Source: Paulinella micropora (Eukaryota > Cercozoa > Imbricatea > Euglyphida > Paulinellidae). From it: a DNA stretch of 64,000 nucleotides. The notes under the pieces were generated by a model, which was given only the letters and a program-made list of their open reading frames with translations, ran no database searches and had not been told where the DNA came from. The position numbers and the translations under genes are program-made. Every line of letters starts with the position of its first letter. Positions within the stretch are counted from its first letter, which is position 1. Positions 21,379 to 31,478 of the stretch are shown piece by piece. The stretch covers positions 141,501 to 205,500 of the forward strand of contig WBZZ01002750.1 of assembly GCA_019918135.1 (NCBI GenBank). The letters are read 5' to 3'.

Positions 21379-22662
21379 TCAGAGCGCAATCACGTGGCTA
21401 CCTTCGAACGGATTGCGGGCGGTGGCTACCCAGCCCTGAAACCGGCCTCCCCACTGGGTCTGCACGAGTTCTTTGCTAAAGGCAAAAGCCAACGGCGCCA
21501 GTCGAGGCCCTTCATACTCGAGCACTGGCCAGATCAGCTGCCGGTGGAAGGGGCGCGCGTTCCACTCGAGGTATCGCACCAACGCGGGCGCCCACACGAA
21601 CGAGGCTTGCTCCGCCACGGGGCGGGGGACCCCCTCCACTTCCAGGTAGCTGCAGTCCGCCTGCCTCGCGAGCTCGACGCCCTGGCGCGAGTACTGGCAG
21701 CCCTTGACGGCCCGCAGCACCAAGCCGTCGCCCAACGCGTGGCTCAACGCAGCGCCCACCTCTACTTCGCTGCCGAGGCCCGTGACCGCGCTCACCACCC
21801 CATTCCCGAGGAGGACGAGCGTCTGGGGTGACCACCACTGCCGCGGAGCGCGGAAGCGCCTGCACGGGCCACACAGCGGCCCGAGTGGTGGCGGGATCTG
21901 CCCGGCCGGTCGTGGCCTGGCCGCGGCGGTGAAGCCCAGCCTGCCGCACGGCAGCCGGACCCTGAGTGACCTCCACTCGTGGTGCGCCGACAGGAACGAG
22001 GGAGCGCGGGCGGCCAGCAGCTTGTGTGTCAGGACCAGGAGTTCTCGTGCGTCGCAGTGCCGGGCAAAGTACCACGCGACGGCCTCGCTGTGTACGTACA
22101 CGTGGATAGCGCCCCACTCGTCCCCGGGGCCCCCTTCGGCCACGTACAGCCCCCCCGCCTCCTTGCGCAGTCGCTGCCCGGCCGGCGAGAGCCAGCCCGG
22201 GAACAGCGTGGGCAGGCGGGCCACCTGCGCCGGGGCGAATAACGCTGTCAGGGTGCGTTCGGTAAACAGCTCGTCGTCACGCCCGGTAGCAAACACACTG
22301 CGCACTCGGCCCTGCTCCCACCACACGGGCTCGTCCATGGCGGCGAACAGGCGCTTGAGCAACACGAAGTTGTACAGCCGGGAGTCACGGTAGCAGCCCG
22401 GGAGGAATTGCACGGCGTGGTGCCAGCTCTGGCTCACGAGCGCGAGCGTCCCCACCACCCGGCGGTTGGCCAGCCGTGGCTCTGGCCGAGCCGGCGCGGC
22501 TAAGTGTACGACAAACGCCAAGAGGTGGCGCAGCAGGTCGGTGCCGAGGGCGCGGAACCCAGCGCCGCTGGCACGGCTGGCGGTCGGGGCGGTGGTGGTG
22601 GTCGGCGCAGCGTACGGGTGGAAGCGGTGCGGCTGGCGGCGGGGTGTGGTAGGTCTAGGCAT
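21379..22662 (-). CDS. F-box-like protein, paralogue 1
   Basis: 427 residues from ATG at 22662, chosen because its start aligns with paralogue 2 (both continue with RRQP-R-FHPY). Residues about 38-85 fit the F-box pattern: LGTDLLRHLLAF, then LALVSQSWHHAVQ. Conserved regions follow: LLKRLFAAMDEP, LFAPAQVARLPTLFPGW, WWSPQTLVLLG, AVKGCQYSRQGVEL and a C-terminal ARNPFEGSHVIAL. F-box proteins recruit substrates to SCF ubiquitin ligases, and some large DNA viruses encode them to redirect host degradation. No kelch, LRR or ankyrin repeats are seen in the C-terminal part. The frame is intact. Confidence 0.6.
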   Translation of the reverse strand: MPRPTTPRRQPHRFHPYAAPTTTTAPTASRASGAGFRALGTDLLRHLLAFVVHLAAPARPEPRLANRRVVGTLALVSQSWHHAVQFLPGCYRDSRLYNFVLLKRLFAAMDEPVWWEQGRVRSVFATGRDDELFTERTLTALFAPAQVARLPTLFPGWLSPAGQRLRKEAGGLYVAEGGPGDEWGAIHVYVHSEAVAWYFARHCDARELLVLTHKLLAARAPSFLSAHHEWRSLRVRLPCGRLGFTAAARPRPAGQIPPPLGPLCGPCRRFRAPRQWWSPQTLVLLGNGVVSAVTGLGSEVEVGAALSHALGDGLVLRAVKGCQYSRQGVELARQADCSYLEVEGVPRPVAEQASFVWAPALVRYLEWNARPFHRQLIWPVLEYEGPRLAPLAFAFSKELVQTQWGGRFQGWVATARNPFEGSHVIAL

Positions 22663-23534
22663 GGTTGTACTTGGTGGCTTCGTGCCGTCACCTTTTGTGC
22701 CAGCGCCACGACGGAGCGCAGCCGGGTGGGAGGGGGCACGCGCCCCCCCTCCTCGCGCGCCAGGTGCGCGCGCGGCGCCAGGTGCACACGCACCGTGCAG
22801 GTGTGCGCCGCCTATCGCGCGCGCGGCGCCTCCCCCCCTGGCGCCGCCGCGGCCTTGCCACCGCGGCCTCGCCGCCGCGGCCTCGCCACTGCCGGGTACC
22901 GTCCCTACGGGCAACAGAGCACGTCGAGGCGGAGCCGGGCGGGGAGGAGGACTGGAGCCGGAGGCTTGCTTGGGGCAATACCTCTCTACACTGAGAGCCT
23001 CGAGGTCGACGGGTGCGTGGCAGAAGGGACGGACGGCTGTGTGTGTCTGCTACTCAGAGCCTGTTCTGGGCTAGGCCCGGAGTTGTCGGGCATGGGCAAG
23101 CTGGGGGAAGGCCACTGCTTCTCCCCTAGGCACCACCGCCACGGGGAGAGGGGCGGGCCCTGGAGGAGGTTTTGACCGACCGAGGCTCTACCCCAGGCTG
23201 AACGCTCTCCGGATGCCACGTGGGGCTGACACCGACCCAAGGCCTTGACTGGCCTTCGCTGGTCCACGCCACCAGCCGGACGTGTCCTCCTCCCCTTCCC
23301 CCAAGATGGCACACCAGGTTATCGCAACCGGCCTTCCTCCCCTGGCTGTACCGGACGTGCTTGGACCCCCGAAGTAAGCAGCGGGCTCCCGCTACGAACG
23401 TACCCGGCCCCCGGCCTTACTAAACAGAGCGTTTTTAAAACTCCGGGGCCCCTAACTCCGGCTGCCGGGCTACAGTCTGGGGGCTTGGCCTTTCCTTTTT
23501 AATGAAATAGAGAACTTGGTGGCTCAGAGTGCAA
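22663..23534. other. GC-rich spacer between F-box paralogues
   Basis: No supported gene. It holds repeats of 'ccgccgcggcc' at 22840-22890 and, at its right end, the duplicated downstream block shared with 21270-21350. Confidence 0.45.
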
Positions 23535-24857
23535 TCAGAGTGCAATCACGTGGCTACCTTCGAAAGGGTTGCGAGCGGTGGCTACCCAGCCCTTAAACTT
23601 GCCCCCCCACTGACTCAGCACGAGTTCTTGGCTAAAGGCAAAGGCCAGCGGCGCCAGCCGAGGGCCTTCATACTCGAGCACGTCCCAGATCAGCTGCTGG
23701 TGCCAGGGCCGCGCGTTCCACTCGAGGTACTGCACCAACGCGGGCGCCCACACGAACGCGGCTTGCTCCACCACGGGGCGGGGGGCTCCGCCCACTTCCT
23801 GGTAGCTGCCGTCCGCCTGCCTCACGAGCTCGACGCCCTGGCGCGAGTACTGGCAGCCCTTGACGGCCCGCAGCACCGAACCGTCGCCCAGCGCGTGCGT
23901 CAGCGCCACGCCAACACCTACCTCGCTGCCGAGGCCCGTGACCGCACTCACCACCCCGTGGCCAATCAGAACGAGCTGCTGTGGCGACCACCACTGCAGC
24001 GGAGCGTGGAAGCGCCTCCGCGGGATGCGCAGCGGCCTGGGGACCCGTGGCGGCCTGGGGGGCGCGTGCTGGCCGGCCGGCCGCTGCCGGGCCGCGGTGG
24101 CGGAGCCCAGCGTGCCGCACTGCCACCGGACCCTGAGCGACCTCCACTCGTGGTGCGCAGACAGAAAAGAGGGCGCGTTGGTCGCCAGTAGCTGTTGCGT
24201 CAGGAACAGGAGTTCTTCCGCGTCACGGTGCCTGGCCAGGTACCAGGCGACGGCCTCGCTGTGTACGTACACGGTAGTAGTCGCGCCGTCGGCCTCCTCG
24301 AAGCGCCCCTCGGCCACGTACAACCGCCGCGCTTCCCGGCGCAGCCGCTGCCCGTCCGGCAAGAGCCAGCCCGGGAACAGCGTCGGCACGCGGGCCACCT
24401 GCGCCGGGGCGAATAACGCGGTCACGGCGCCCTCGGCCAGCAGCTCGTCGTCGCGCCCGGTAGCAAACACGGTGCTCACACGGGCCGGTTCCCACCACCT
24501 GGGCTCGTCCATGGCGGCGAACAGGCGCTTGAGTAACATGAAGTTGTACAGCAGGGAGTCACGGTAGCAGCCCGGGAGGAATTGCACGGCGTGGTGCCAG
24601 CTCTTGTCCACGAGCGCGAGCGTCCCCACCACCCGACGGTTGGCCAGCCTGGGCTCCGGCCTAGCCGGCGCGGCTAGGTGGACCGCGAACGCCAAGATGT
24701 GGCGCAGCAGGTCGGTGCCAAGGGCGCAGAATCCAGTGCCGCCAGAGCGGCTAGCGGCGGCGGTCGGTGCGGTCGCGGCCGGTGCCTTGGCGCTTGGCGC
24801 GGGGTACGGGTGGAAGCGGCGGGGCTGGCGGCGGGAGTTGGTGGCCTTCTTCAGCAT
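23535..24857 (-). CDS. F-box-like protein, paralogue 2
   Basis: 440 residues from ATG at 24857, clearly homologous to the product of 21379-22662 along its whole length, with the same F-box (LGTDLLRHILAF, LALVDKSWHHAVQ) and the same C terminus. Differences are spread through the protein, with a few indels near the middle. The pair, with its duplicated 3' flank, indicates a tandem duplication of about 2.2 kb followed by divergence. The frame is intact, so both copies may have been kept by selection. Confidence 0.6.
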   Translation of the reverse strand: MLKKATNSRRQPRRFHPYPAPSAKAPAATAPTAAASRSGGTGFCALGTDLLRHILAFAVHLAAPARPEPRLANRRVVGTLALVDKSWHHAVQFLPGCYRDSLLYNFMLLKRLFAAMDEPRWWEPARVSTVFATGRDDELLAEGAVTALFAPAQVARVPTLFPGWLLPDGQRLRREARRLYVAEGRFEEADGATTTVYVHSEAVAWYLARHRDAEELLFLTQQLLATNAPSFLSAHHEWRSLRVRWQCGTLGSATAARQRPAGQHAPPRPPRVPRPLRIPRRRFHAPLQWWSPQQLVLIGHGVVSAVTGLGSEVGVGVALTHALGDGSVLRAVKGCQYSRQGVELVRQADGSYQEVGGAPRPVVEQAAFVWAPALVQYLEWNARPWHQQLIWDVLEYEGPRLAPLAFAFSQELVLSQWGGKFKGWVATARNPFEGSHVIAL

Positions 24858-25283
24858 AGCGGTGTTGGGGTACTTGGACTGGGGGCAGGGAGATCCTTTG
24901 TGCCAGAGCCACGGCGGTACGCAGCCGAGAGGGGGGCGCGCGCTCCCCGGCGTGCGCCCGTCGCCGTGCGCCGCAGCGGACGCGCGCGCCGACGGACACG
25001 GGTGGAGAGACGCGTCGCACATGACCGCGCGCGCGTGGTCATGTGGGGGCGCGCGCCGTCGGGAAGAGGGCGTCCCCCACACGGCCATGTGGCGGGCGAG
25101 GAAGGGGGCGGCGTCGTCGGGGGGGGGGCGCACCGGGCACGTGACCGGGCGCGGGAGAGGAGAGCCTGCCCCCCCCCCCCCGGCCCGGCCGCCCCCCTCT
25201 CCCCCCCCTGCCACGATTCCCCACGGCACTGCTCCCGTGGCGCGGGAGTGACAGTACTAGGCCAAAGCGTTGCGCGCGGGTTC

Positions 25284-26000
25284 ATGGCGGAGCAAGGGAC
25301 CCCCAAGCGGCTCAAGGCCGCGACAGATTATCCCCTGCGACACGACCCCGGCGCTCGCTGTGCACTGTGCTTCGATTGCCCGGCTGCGCAGTGGCAAACT
25401 CAGGCCCTGTGCCAGAAGGATACTGCTACCCTGCGCGAAAGGGGCCTTGCTGATCCGCTCCCTCGCAGGAATACTCTGTACCTCTATGCGCGGCCACCAG
25501 ACGCCAAGCTCGAGGACTCCGCAGACTACCCACACCTGGACCCCCTTGATCAAGTGCTGCGTTCGGCTCGGGACAGGCTGCAGGTGGTGATTGTCGCAAC
25601 CGGCACAGCTGAAGCTGGCCCTTTGGCCGAACAGGCTGCCAAGCGGCTGTGGATATTCGTCAAGCTGTTAATGTGCCGGAGGAATGCCAAGGGCTTTCCC
25701 TTGGGCACCTACGAGCTGCTCAGCTCCCTGATCACGCGGCTCTGCCATAGCTCCCAAGGGCACAGCTCCCCAGGCCACAGTTCCCCGGCCCCTAGCTCCG
25801 CCAGCTTTGCGATAGCGCACGTCAGTCAACCTCTACAGGACTGCTCCCGGGGCGGCAGCTCCTATTTAGAAAGCTGGCTCGAAAAAACGCTGTGGAGGGA
25901 GCTCGCGTCTGACTTCAAGGGCATCGAAGTCAAAAGCCTAGACGCACAGCGTCTTTTCGACGCCACGCGGGTTCTGTGGTGGTGGGGCAGACTGGAGGTG
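25284..26000 (+). pseudogene. Unknown gene truncated by a retroelement copy
   Basis: ATG at 25284 opens ~239 codons of unique sequence with a CALCFDC pair near the N terminus and a Ser/His/Pro low-complexity stretch (HSSPGHSSPAPSS). Near 26000 unique sequence ends inside the frame, at the junction with the minus-strand Copia fragment, and the frame then reads antisense Copia to a stop at 26088. The 3' end of the gene was therefore lost or displaced. No family was recognised. Confidence 0.5.
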
Positions 26001-26587
26001 GCCCAGAGTAGAGAACCGAGCCCACATCCTTCACATTCCCAGGTAGAAATCGGTAGCGTAGACTGTCCAGTTGTAGCTCACCGATCATAACTTTATCCTC
26101 ATCAGCAATACAGGTGCACTCCTTACCTGACACAAAAAACCCTGCCCCCTGTAGGTGCGTAGAATACCCCTTTACCTGTAGACGTCCAGCCGAGGCCAGC
26201 CCAACGTGGATATCAGGAGTCACATATGCTGGATCCAACCGAAGGTAAGCCTCCTTGCCTCCCCCATCACGGCCAACCACGACAGCCTTACCATACTTGT
26301 CCAGACGCCGTCGACCCCCAAGACTATCGACCACTACAGGTAGTCCCTCCTTGACTGGTGAAGCCAAATATGATGAGCTGGGTACATGATCGTGTGTAGC
26401 GGGACTATCGAGGCACCATTCGGTCGAGGTGGAAGCCGCACGACAAGGTACACAATCCCCCGTCCCAACCACAACATAGAGCGAGGGCCCACCTCCACCA
26501 TCCACTTGACCTCCTGCCGACGAATCATTCGCACTCCCAGTAGGCAACCCGACTTCTCCTGACGTTTAACGCCGTAAGGCCATTGGG

Positions 26588-26590
<3 letters not shown>
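26000..26590 (-). mobile_element. Copia protease-region fragment (inverted copy)
   Basis: Near-identical to 5106-5701 with a handful of substitutions (CLDSPATH here, CLDSAATH on the left). It ends abruptly in the unknown gene at 25284. Preceded (on the minus strand) by an (ATT)n tail at 26591-26644. Confidence 0.8.
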
Positions 26591-26644
<54 letters not shown>

Positions 26645-26645
<1 letters not shown>

Positions 26646-26693
26646 GTGCTTCTCTGTCAATGGCTGATGCATTTCTGCACATGCGCCTCCATC
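26645..26693 (-). repeat. SINE family A, 3' end only
   Basis: Counterpart of 5013-5066. Tail at 26694-26729 belongs to the next unit. Confidence 0.7.
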
Positions 26694-26729
26694 AATAATA
26701 ACAACAATAATAATAACAATAATAATAAT

Positions 26730-27143
26730 TTACTATATCTGAGGCGTACTGATGCAGCTAATGGCATATCCTCAACGGACATAAGCCTCCAATACCCTTG
26801 CTCGAGGTCCTCCACCCCCCCGTGTCAGTCTCTCGCCTGATGATCGGGGCCACCGATGGAGCTCCTGAGGGCAAGACTGCACTAAGCCGAGGTTATTCCG
26901 CAGTCCCAGCAACCTCTTGCAAGACGTCACCGAATGTGCAAGTGCATACACCAAGCGCGGTTGCTAGAGCTGCCTCGAAACCCCACCCATAACAATCTGG
27001 TGTCTGCTGGGTCCTGGGCTATCAACCAGCATATGCGGAGTTTAAGATCTTTTACGCGCGCAACGACCCTCCTCCCCAGCATCTACCACCAAAGGGTTAT
27101 GAGTTGGCGTCACAGTTTAACGCCTTGAGGCCATTGGGCTGAA
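26730..27143 (-). repeat. Retroposon family D, full-length copy
   Basis: Essentially identical to 4565-4978 on the opposite strand. Confidence 0.75.
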
Positions 27144-27175
27144 CAATAATAATAATAACAATAATAATAATAATA

Positions 27176-27431
27176 GTGCTTCTCTATCAATGGCTGATGC
27201 ATTTCTGCACATGCGCCCCCATCGTCTCACCCGTGAGGGGAGTACGAAGAATTGACGATAAGCTCTAATGACACCCCCAAGGGCAGTTCCAACACTTCCA
27301 GACGGGCCGGTATGTTCAATGAAAATACTGGTCCAGACGGATCGGTATGTTCAATGAAAATACTGGTGGCACCGACGGGAATCGAACTGGCGACGGCCCA
27401 GATGGTAGAACTTGACCACTGGGCTATCACG

Positions 27432-27434
<3 letters not shown>
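27176..27434 (-). repeat. tRNA-derived SINE, family A
   Basis: Nearly full-length; A box and B box are present, and the first ~5 bases are missing. Two bases are missing in the 'ctgggccctgtcg' region compared with other copies. Confidence 0.75.
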
Positions 27435-27462
<28 letters not shown>

Positions 27463-27465
<3 letters not shown>

Positions 27466-27777
27466 ATATCTGAGGCGTACTGATGCAGCTAATGGCATAT
27501 CCTCAACGGACATAAGCCTCCAATACCCTTGTTCGAGGTCCTCCACCCCCCCCTGTGTCAGTCTCTCGCCTGATGATCGGGGCCACCGATGGAGCTCCTG
27601 AGGGCAAGACTGCACTAAGCCGAGGTTATTCCGCAGTCCCAGCAACCTCTTGCAAGACGTCACCGAATGTGCAAGTGCATACACCAAGCGCGGTTGCTAG
27701 AGCTGCCTCGAAACCCCACCCATAACAATCTAGTGTCTGCTGGGTCCTGGGCTATCAACCAGCATATGCGGAGTTAA
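27463..27777 (-). repeat. Retroposon family D, 5'-truncated copy
   Basis: Covers the 3' three quarters of family D. The 5' end stops at 'aactccgcatatgc' against an (ATT)n tail. Confidence 0.7.
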
Positions 27778-27811
27778 TAATAATAATAATAATAATGATA
27801 ACATAATAACA

Positions 27812-28081
27812 ATAGTGCTTCTCTGTCAATGGCTGATGCATTTCTGCACATGCGCCTCCATCGTCTCACCCGTGAGGGGAGTACGAAGAATTGACGATAA
27901 GCTCTAATGACACCCCCGCAAGGGCAGTTCCAACACTTCCAGACGGGCCGGTATGTTCAATGAAAATACTGGTCCAGACGGATCGGTATGTTCAATGAAA
28001 ATACTGGTGGCACCGACGGGAATCGAACTGGCGACAGGGCCCAGATGGTAGAACTTGACCACTGGGCTATCACGGTGTCCA
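27812..28081 (-). repeat. tRNA-derived SINE, family A
   Basis: Full-length copy with A and B boxes and 3' (ATT)n at 27778-27811. Confidence 0.8.
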
Positions 28082-28109
28082 TAATATAATAACAATAATA
28101 ACATTAATA

Positions 28110-28285
28110 GTGTATCTCCTGCCAATTGCTGAGCCAAAAGGCCATGTGCATCCAATCCTCCATTCCATAAGGAAAGTCTCCACACCAATCGGTGGAATAA
28201 AGGAAGTGACGGCATAGAACATTACTCTAGGAGCTTTATACCAATCAGCCCATGGAAAGGAACCGATGGCCTATGTACTCCCTAA
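28110..28285 (-). repeat. Retroposon family B copy
   Basis: Full unit, as at 763-933, on the minus strand. Confidence 0.75.
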
Positions 28286-28315
28286 ATAACATTAATAATA
28301 ATAATAATAATAATA

Positions 28316-28364
28316 GGCTTCCTCAGACTATAGCATCAGATCCAGATCCTGGACATGTGCCTCC

Positions 28365-28366
<2 letters not shown>
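28316..28366 (-). repeat. LINE 3'-end stub
   Basis: Matches the last ~50 bases of the LINE at 28848-33200, with its own (ATT)n tail. Confidence 0.75.
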
Positions 28367-28432
<66 letters not shown>

Positions 28433-28433
<1 letters not shown>

Positions 28434-28605
28434 GTGTATCTCCTGCCAATTGCTGAGCCAAAAGGCCATGTGCATCCAATCCTCCATTCCATAAGGAAAG
28501 TCTCCACACCAATCGGTGGAATAAAGGAAGTGACGGCATAGAACATTACTCTAGGAGCTTTATACCAATCAGCCCATGGAAAGGACCGATGGCCTATGCA
28601 CTCCC
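28433..28605 (-). repeat. Retroposon family B copy
   Basis: Full unit on the minus strand between (ATT)n tails. Confidence 0.75.
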
Positions 28606-28636
<31 letters not shown>

Positions 28637-28637
<1 letters not shown>

Positions 28638-28774
28638 GTGCTTCTCTGTCAATGGCGAATGCAAATCTGCACATGCGCCTCCATCGTCTCACCCGTGAGG
28701 GGAGTACGAAGAATTGACGATAGGCTCTAATGACACCCCCGCACGGGCAGTTCCAACACTTCCAGACAGACCGG

Positions 28775-28777
<3 letters not shown>
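28637..28777 (-). repeat. SINE family A, 5'-truncated
   Basis: 3' half of family A with several substitutions, followed (minus strand) by an (ATT)n tail. Confidence 0.7.
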
Positions 28778-28847
<70 letters not shown>

Positions 28848-28859
28848 GGCTTCCTCAGA

Positions 28860-29904
28860 CTATAGCATCAGATCCAGATCCTGGACATGTGCCTCCATTT
28901 GGTCACCGGGGTCAGCCGATCCCAACGCATTGTCAGAACACCAAACAGACATAGCAGCAACAGCAACAGCAGGGGCAGATGGGGGCTGTGAAGTGCATGA
29001 AGAGCTAGATGCGAGGGTGTTAGCTGAAGAGAAGAACTCGGAGACACTACGCTGCGCTCCCGAACCCCTCTCTCTAGCCAGGACGTCCACACTGCGCGGA
29101 CGGCCGCGCCGCGCAACATCAACGTCACTTGGGGGAGAGGGTGGGACAGAAGCTGATGGAACCTCAGTGAGGTCAATCACCTCCTCGCCCCCATCCTCCA
29201 CCCCAAGCTCCTCCCTTTTACCCTCCCTAGCAGACCAACACTCAGACACATATGATCCAAACAACACATCCAACTTTGGAGGGGGACGCAACGCTGTAAC
29301 CCCTAACAACGCAGCAAGCCTAAAGTTACTGCGGAAGCGCGACTTCCCCTGAAAAAGCTTACAAAACAATCGTGATTGATCCACAGGCGACATATCATCC
29401 CAACCCTGCCGCACAGAGCCCTCCCGCTCCCGCCCAAGCAACACATCCTCCACCACAACCTCACCGCCTACGACCTCACCACCCTCCTCACTCCCTCCAC
29501 CCCCCTCAGCACCCCCCACAGCCATGCCACCGAGCCTCTGCATACTCAGCAACAGCTGCTTACGTCTCCCCTCATGCATGGGGCAATCCCATAAGAAGTG
29601 CGCAAGGGACTCATTGACATCATCATGACAACAGAAGCAGCGAGGGGACATGCCACTGACCAACTTGCTGCGGTACAACCGAAGGCGGTTGTTGCAGCTG
29701 AGCAACCTTCTCCGAAGCAGATTATAATGCGCATCATCAAGGGCTACCCATCTTGGGAACTCCTTAGTTCCAAAGACTTGTCTTAGGATGACTCGCAGGC
29801 CATCAGTAAGATCGCTGCCTGCCTCTCGCTTGTCCCACATCAGTTGCTGCACCATCTTGACGTCCTGCTGAAGGGCCCACTTGTCACAGTCGAACACCAA
29901 CCCT
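28860..29904 (-). pseudogene. LINE C-terminal zinc-knuckle segment
   Basis: Carries CFCCHDDVNESLAHFLWDC, the CCHC zf-RVT arrangement seen downstream of many LINE reverse transcriptases, then a low-complexity acidic/Ser tail. The stop at 28860 lies ~10 bases before the end of the element, so the coding region runs almost into the (ATT)n tail. Confidence 0.75.
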
Positions 29905-31448
29905 CGAGGTCCTTCTCTGAGCTATTTAGGAGCTCCTGAAGCCCTTGTTGTAGATCCATTGAGTCCCTGATAGCGCCTTCGGCCTCCGCAGTCCAGTCGG
30001 ATTTGACTTGAGATGCGATGACAGGAAATCGCTTCTCCGGTAGAACACGCAGCCGTCCATAGAACTTCAGTTGCGCCGCCCGCCGCAAACGCTCCGCACT
30101 CAAAGAGCGCGCCAGAAAGAGTGTAATCCACTTGCTTGTCTTAGGGCTGATGCCGAGAATCATCCTCATGGGGCGCAGCATTGCTGCCTCCAGCTTGGTG
30201 AGCTGCGATACGGGGGCACGCCAGACATCGAAGGCGTACTTCAGCTTGGCACCCACAAGTTGATTCCAGCACATGAGACGATACCTAGCTTGTATCTCAC
30301 CTGCATACCACAAAGAGTACCAACCTGCGGTGGCGACTTCAGTGACACGCGTAGCCCGCAGGGCCTGCTCCTTCCACTTCAGGTCGTCGGTGATAACCAC
30401 TCCCAGGTACTTGTACTGACTGGTGACACAAAGCTTCTGGCCGCGAAACCACACCACGGGCTCACCTCGCTCCCTGATACCTGGTCGTTTCGCCTTGCTC
30501 GACGTGTAAATGGGCATGATTTCCGTCTTGCCGGGCTTCAAGTTGACTTCCAGCCGGTAATCTTCCGCAAACTTGGCCACAACATTGACCATCTTCTGGA
30601 GCTCGGTGCGACTGTGAGCGATGAGGGCCACGTCGTCCGCGTATAGAAGTGCCTTGATGTCGTTCAGCCGCTTCACATCCGTGATCTTGAGGGCACTCGC
30701 CAGCCGATCACACAGCTCATCCATAAAGACGTTGAAGAGTGTGGGAGAGAGAGGGGACCCCTGTTGGACGCCTACACCCTCCAGTACTTCGGGGGTGAGT
30801 GCTCCATCAACTAGCACTTGCGACGAAGTCTGCTCGTAGCACCTGCGTAGCGTGCGCCAGAACTTGCCCCTTACACCCAGCTTCCAGAGCCTCTCAAATA
30901 GGCCATCTCTCCAAACAGACGGGAAAGCCTTGCGTAGATCGACGAACAGGACATACGACTCCCGCTTCTGCTGCTGACGCCCCTTCAACCTCTGCCAAAG
31001 GGTAAAGACCTGATCCGTAGTGCGACGCCCCGGGCGGAAGCCTCCCTGCTCTGGACGTAGCTTATCCGGGCCATCCACGAAGAGCGTTAGACGAGTAGCT
31101 AATAAGGACAGATACAGCTTACCAAGGCAACTAATAATCGAGATATCCCTCCAGTTGTCAGGATCCGTAGGATCCCCACCCTTGGGGATATTGACGATGA
31201 TTCCCTTGCCCCAAGCTTTTGGAGTCCTCTCGGCTTCTCGAATCCAGTTGAAGTACTGCTTTAAGTAGCCATTGATGTAGGCGCCGCCATACTTGAGCAT
31301 CTCGTTCTTTCTTCACTTTGTCCTCGCCACAAGCTTTGTGGTTATTCAGGGCACGTTGCCTTGCAAGGACCTCCTCTTGCGTGAACGGCTTGTCCAGCTC
31401 TTCGCAAGTGTCTTCACCTACTTCGTGCTCCTTCATAGCCCGGGCCAC
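29840..31448 (-). pseudogene. LINE reverse transcriptase domain
   Basis: Starts with the linker typical of LINEs (NNHKACGEDKV) and shifts frame once near 31310. RT motifs are complete: VNIPKGGDPTDPDNWR, QGGFRPGRRTTDQ, FVDLRKAFPSV (catalytic Asp), GVQQGSPLSPTLF, LLYADDVALI (YADD catalytic pair) and YKYLGVVI. A second frameshift near 29905 separates it from the C-terminal segment. Confidence 0.85.
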
Positions 31449-31478
31449 CTCATCTCTGAAGCGATCGTTCCAGTGGAA

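Larger units (their letters stand above)
26000..27434 (-). repeat. Right arm of ~1.4 kb inverted repeat
   Basis: Mirror image of 4267-5701: Copia fragment, SINE-A stub, family D and SINE-A in the same order on the opposite strand. It includes the shared 'gatgggggcgc' variant. Confidence 0.75.
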
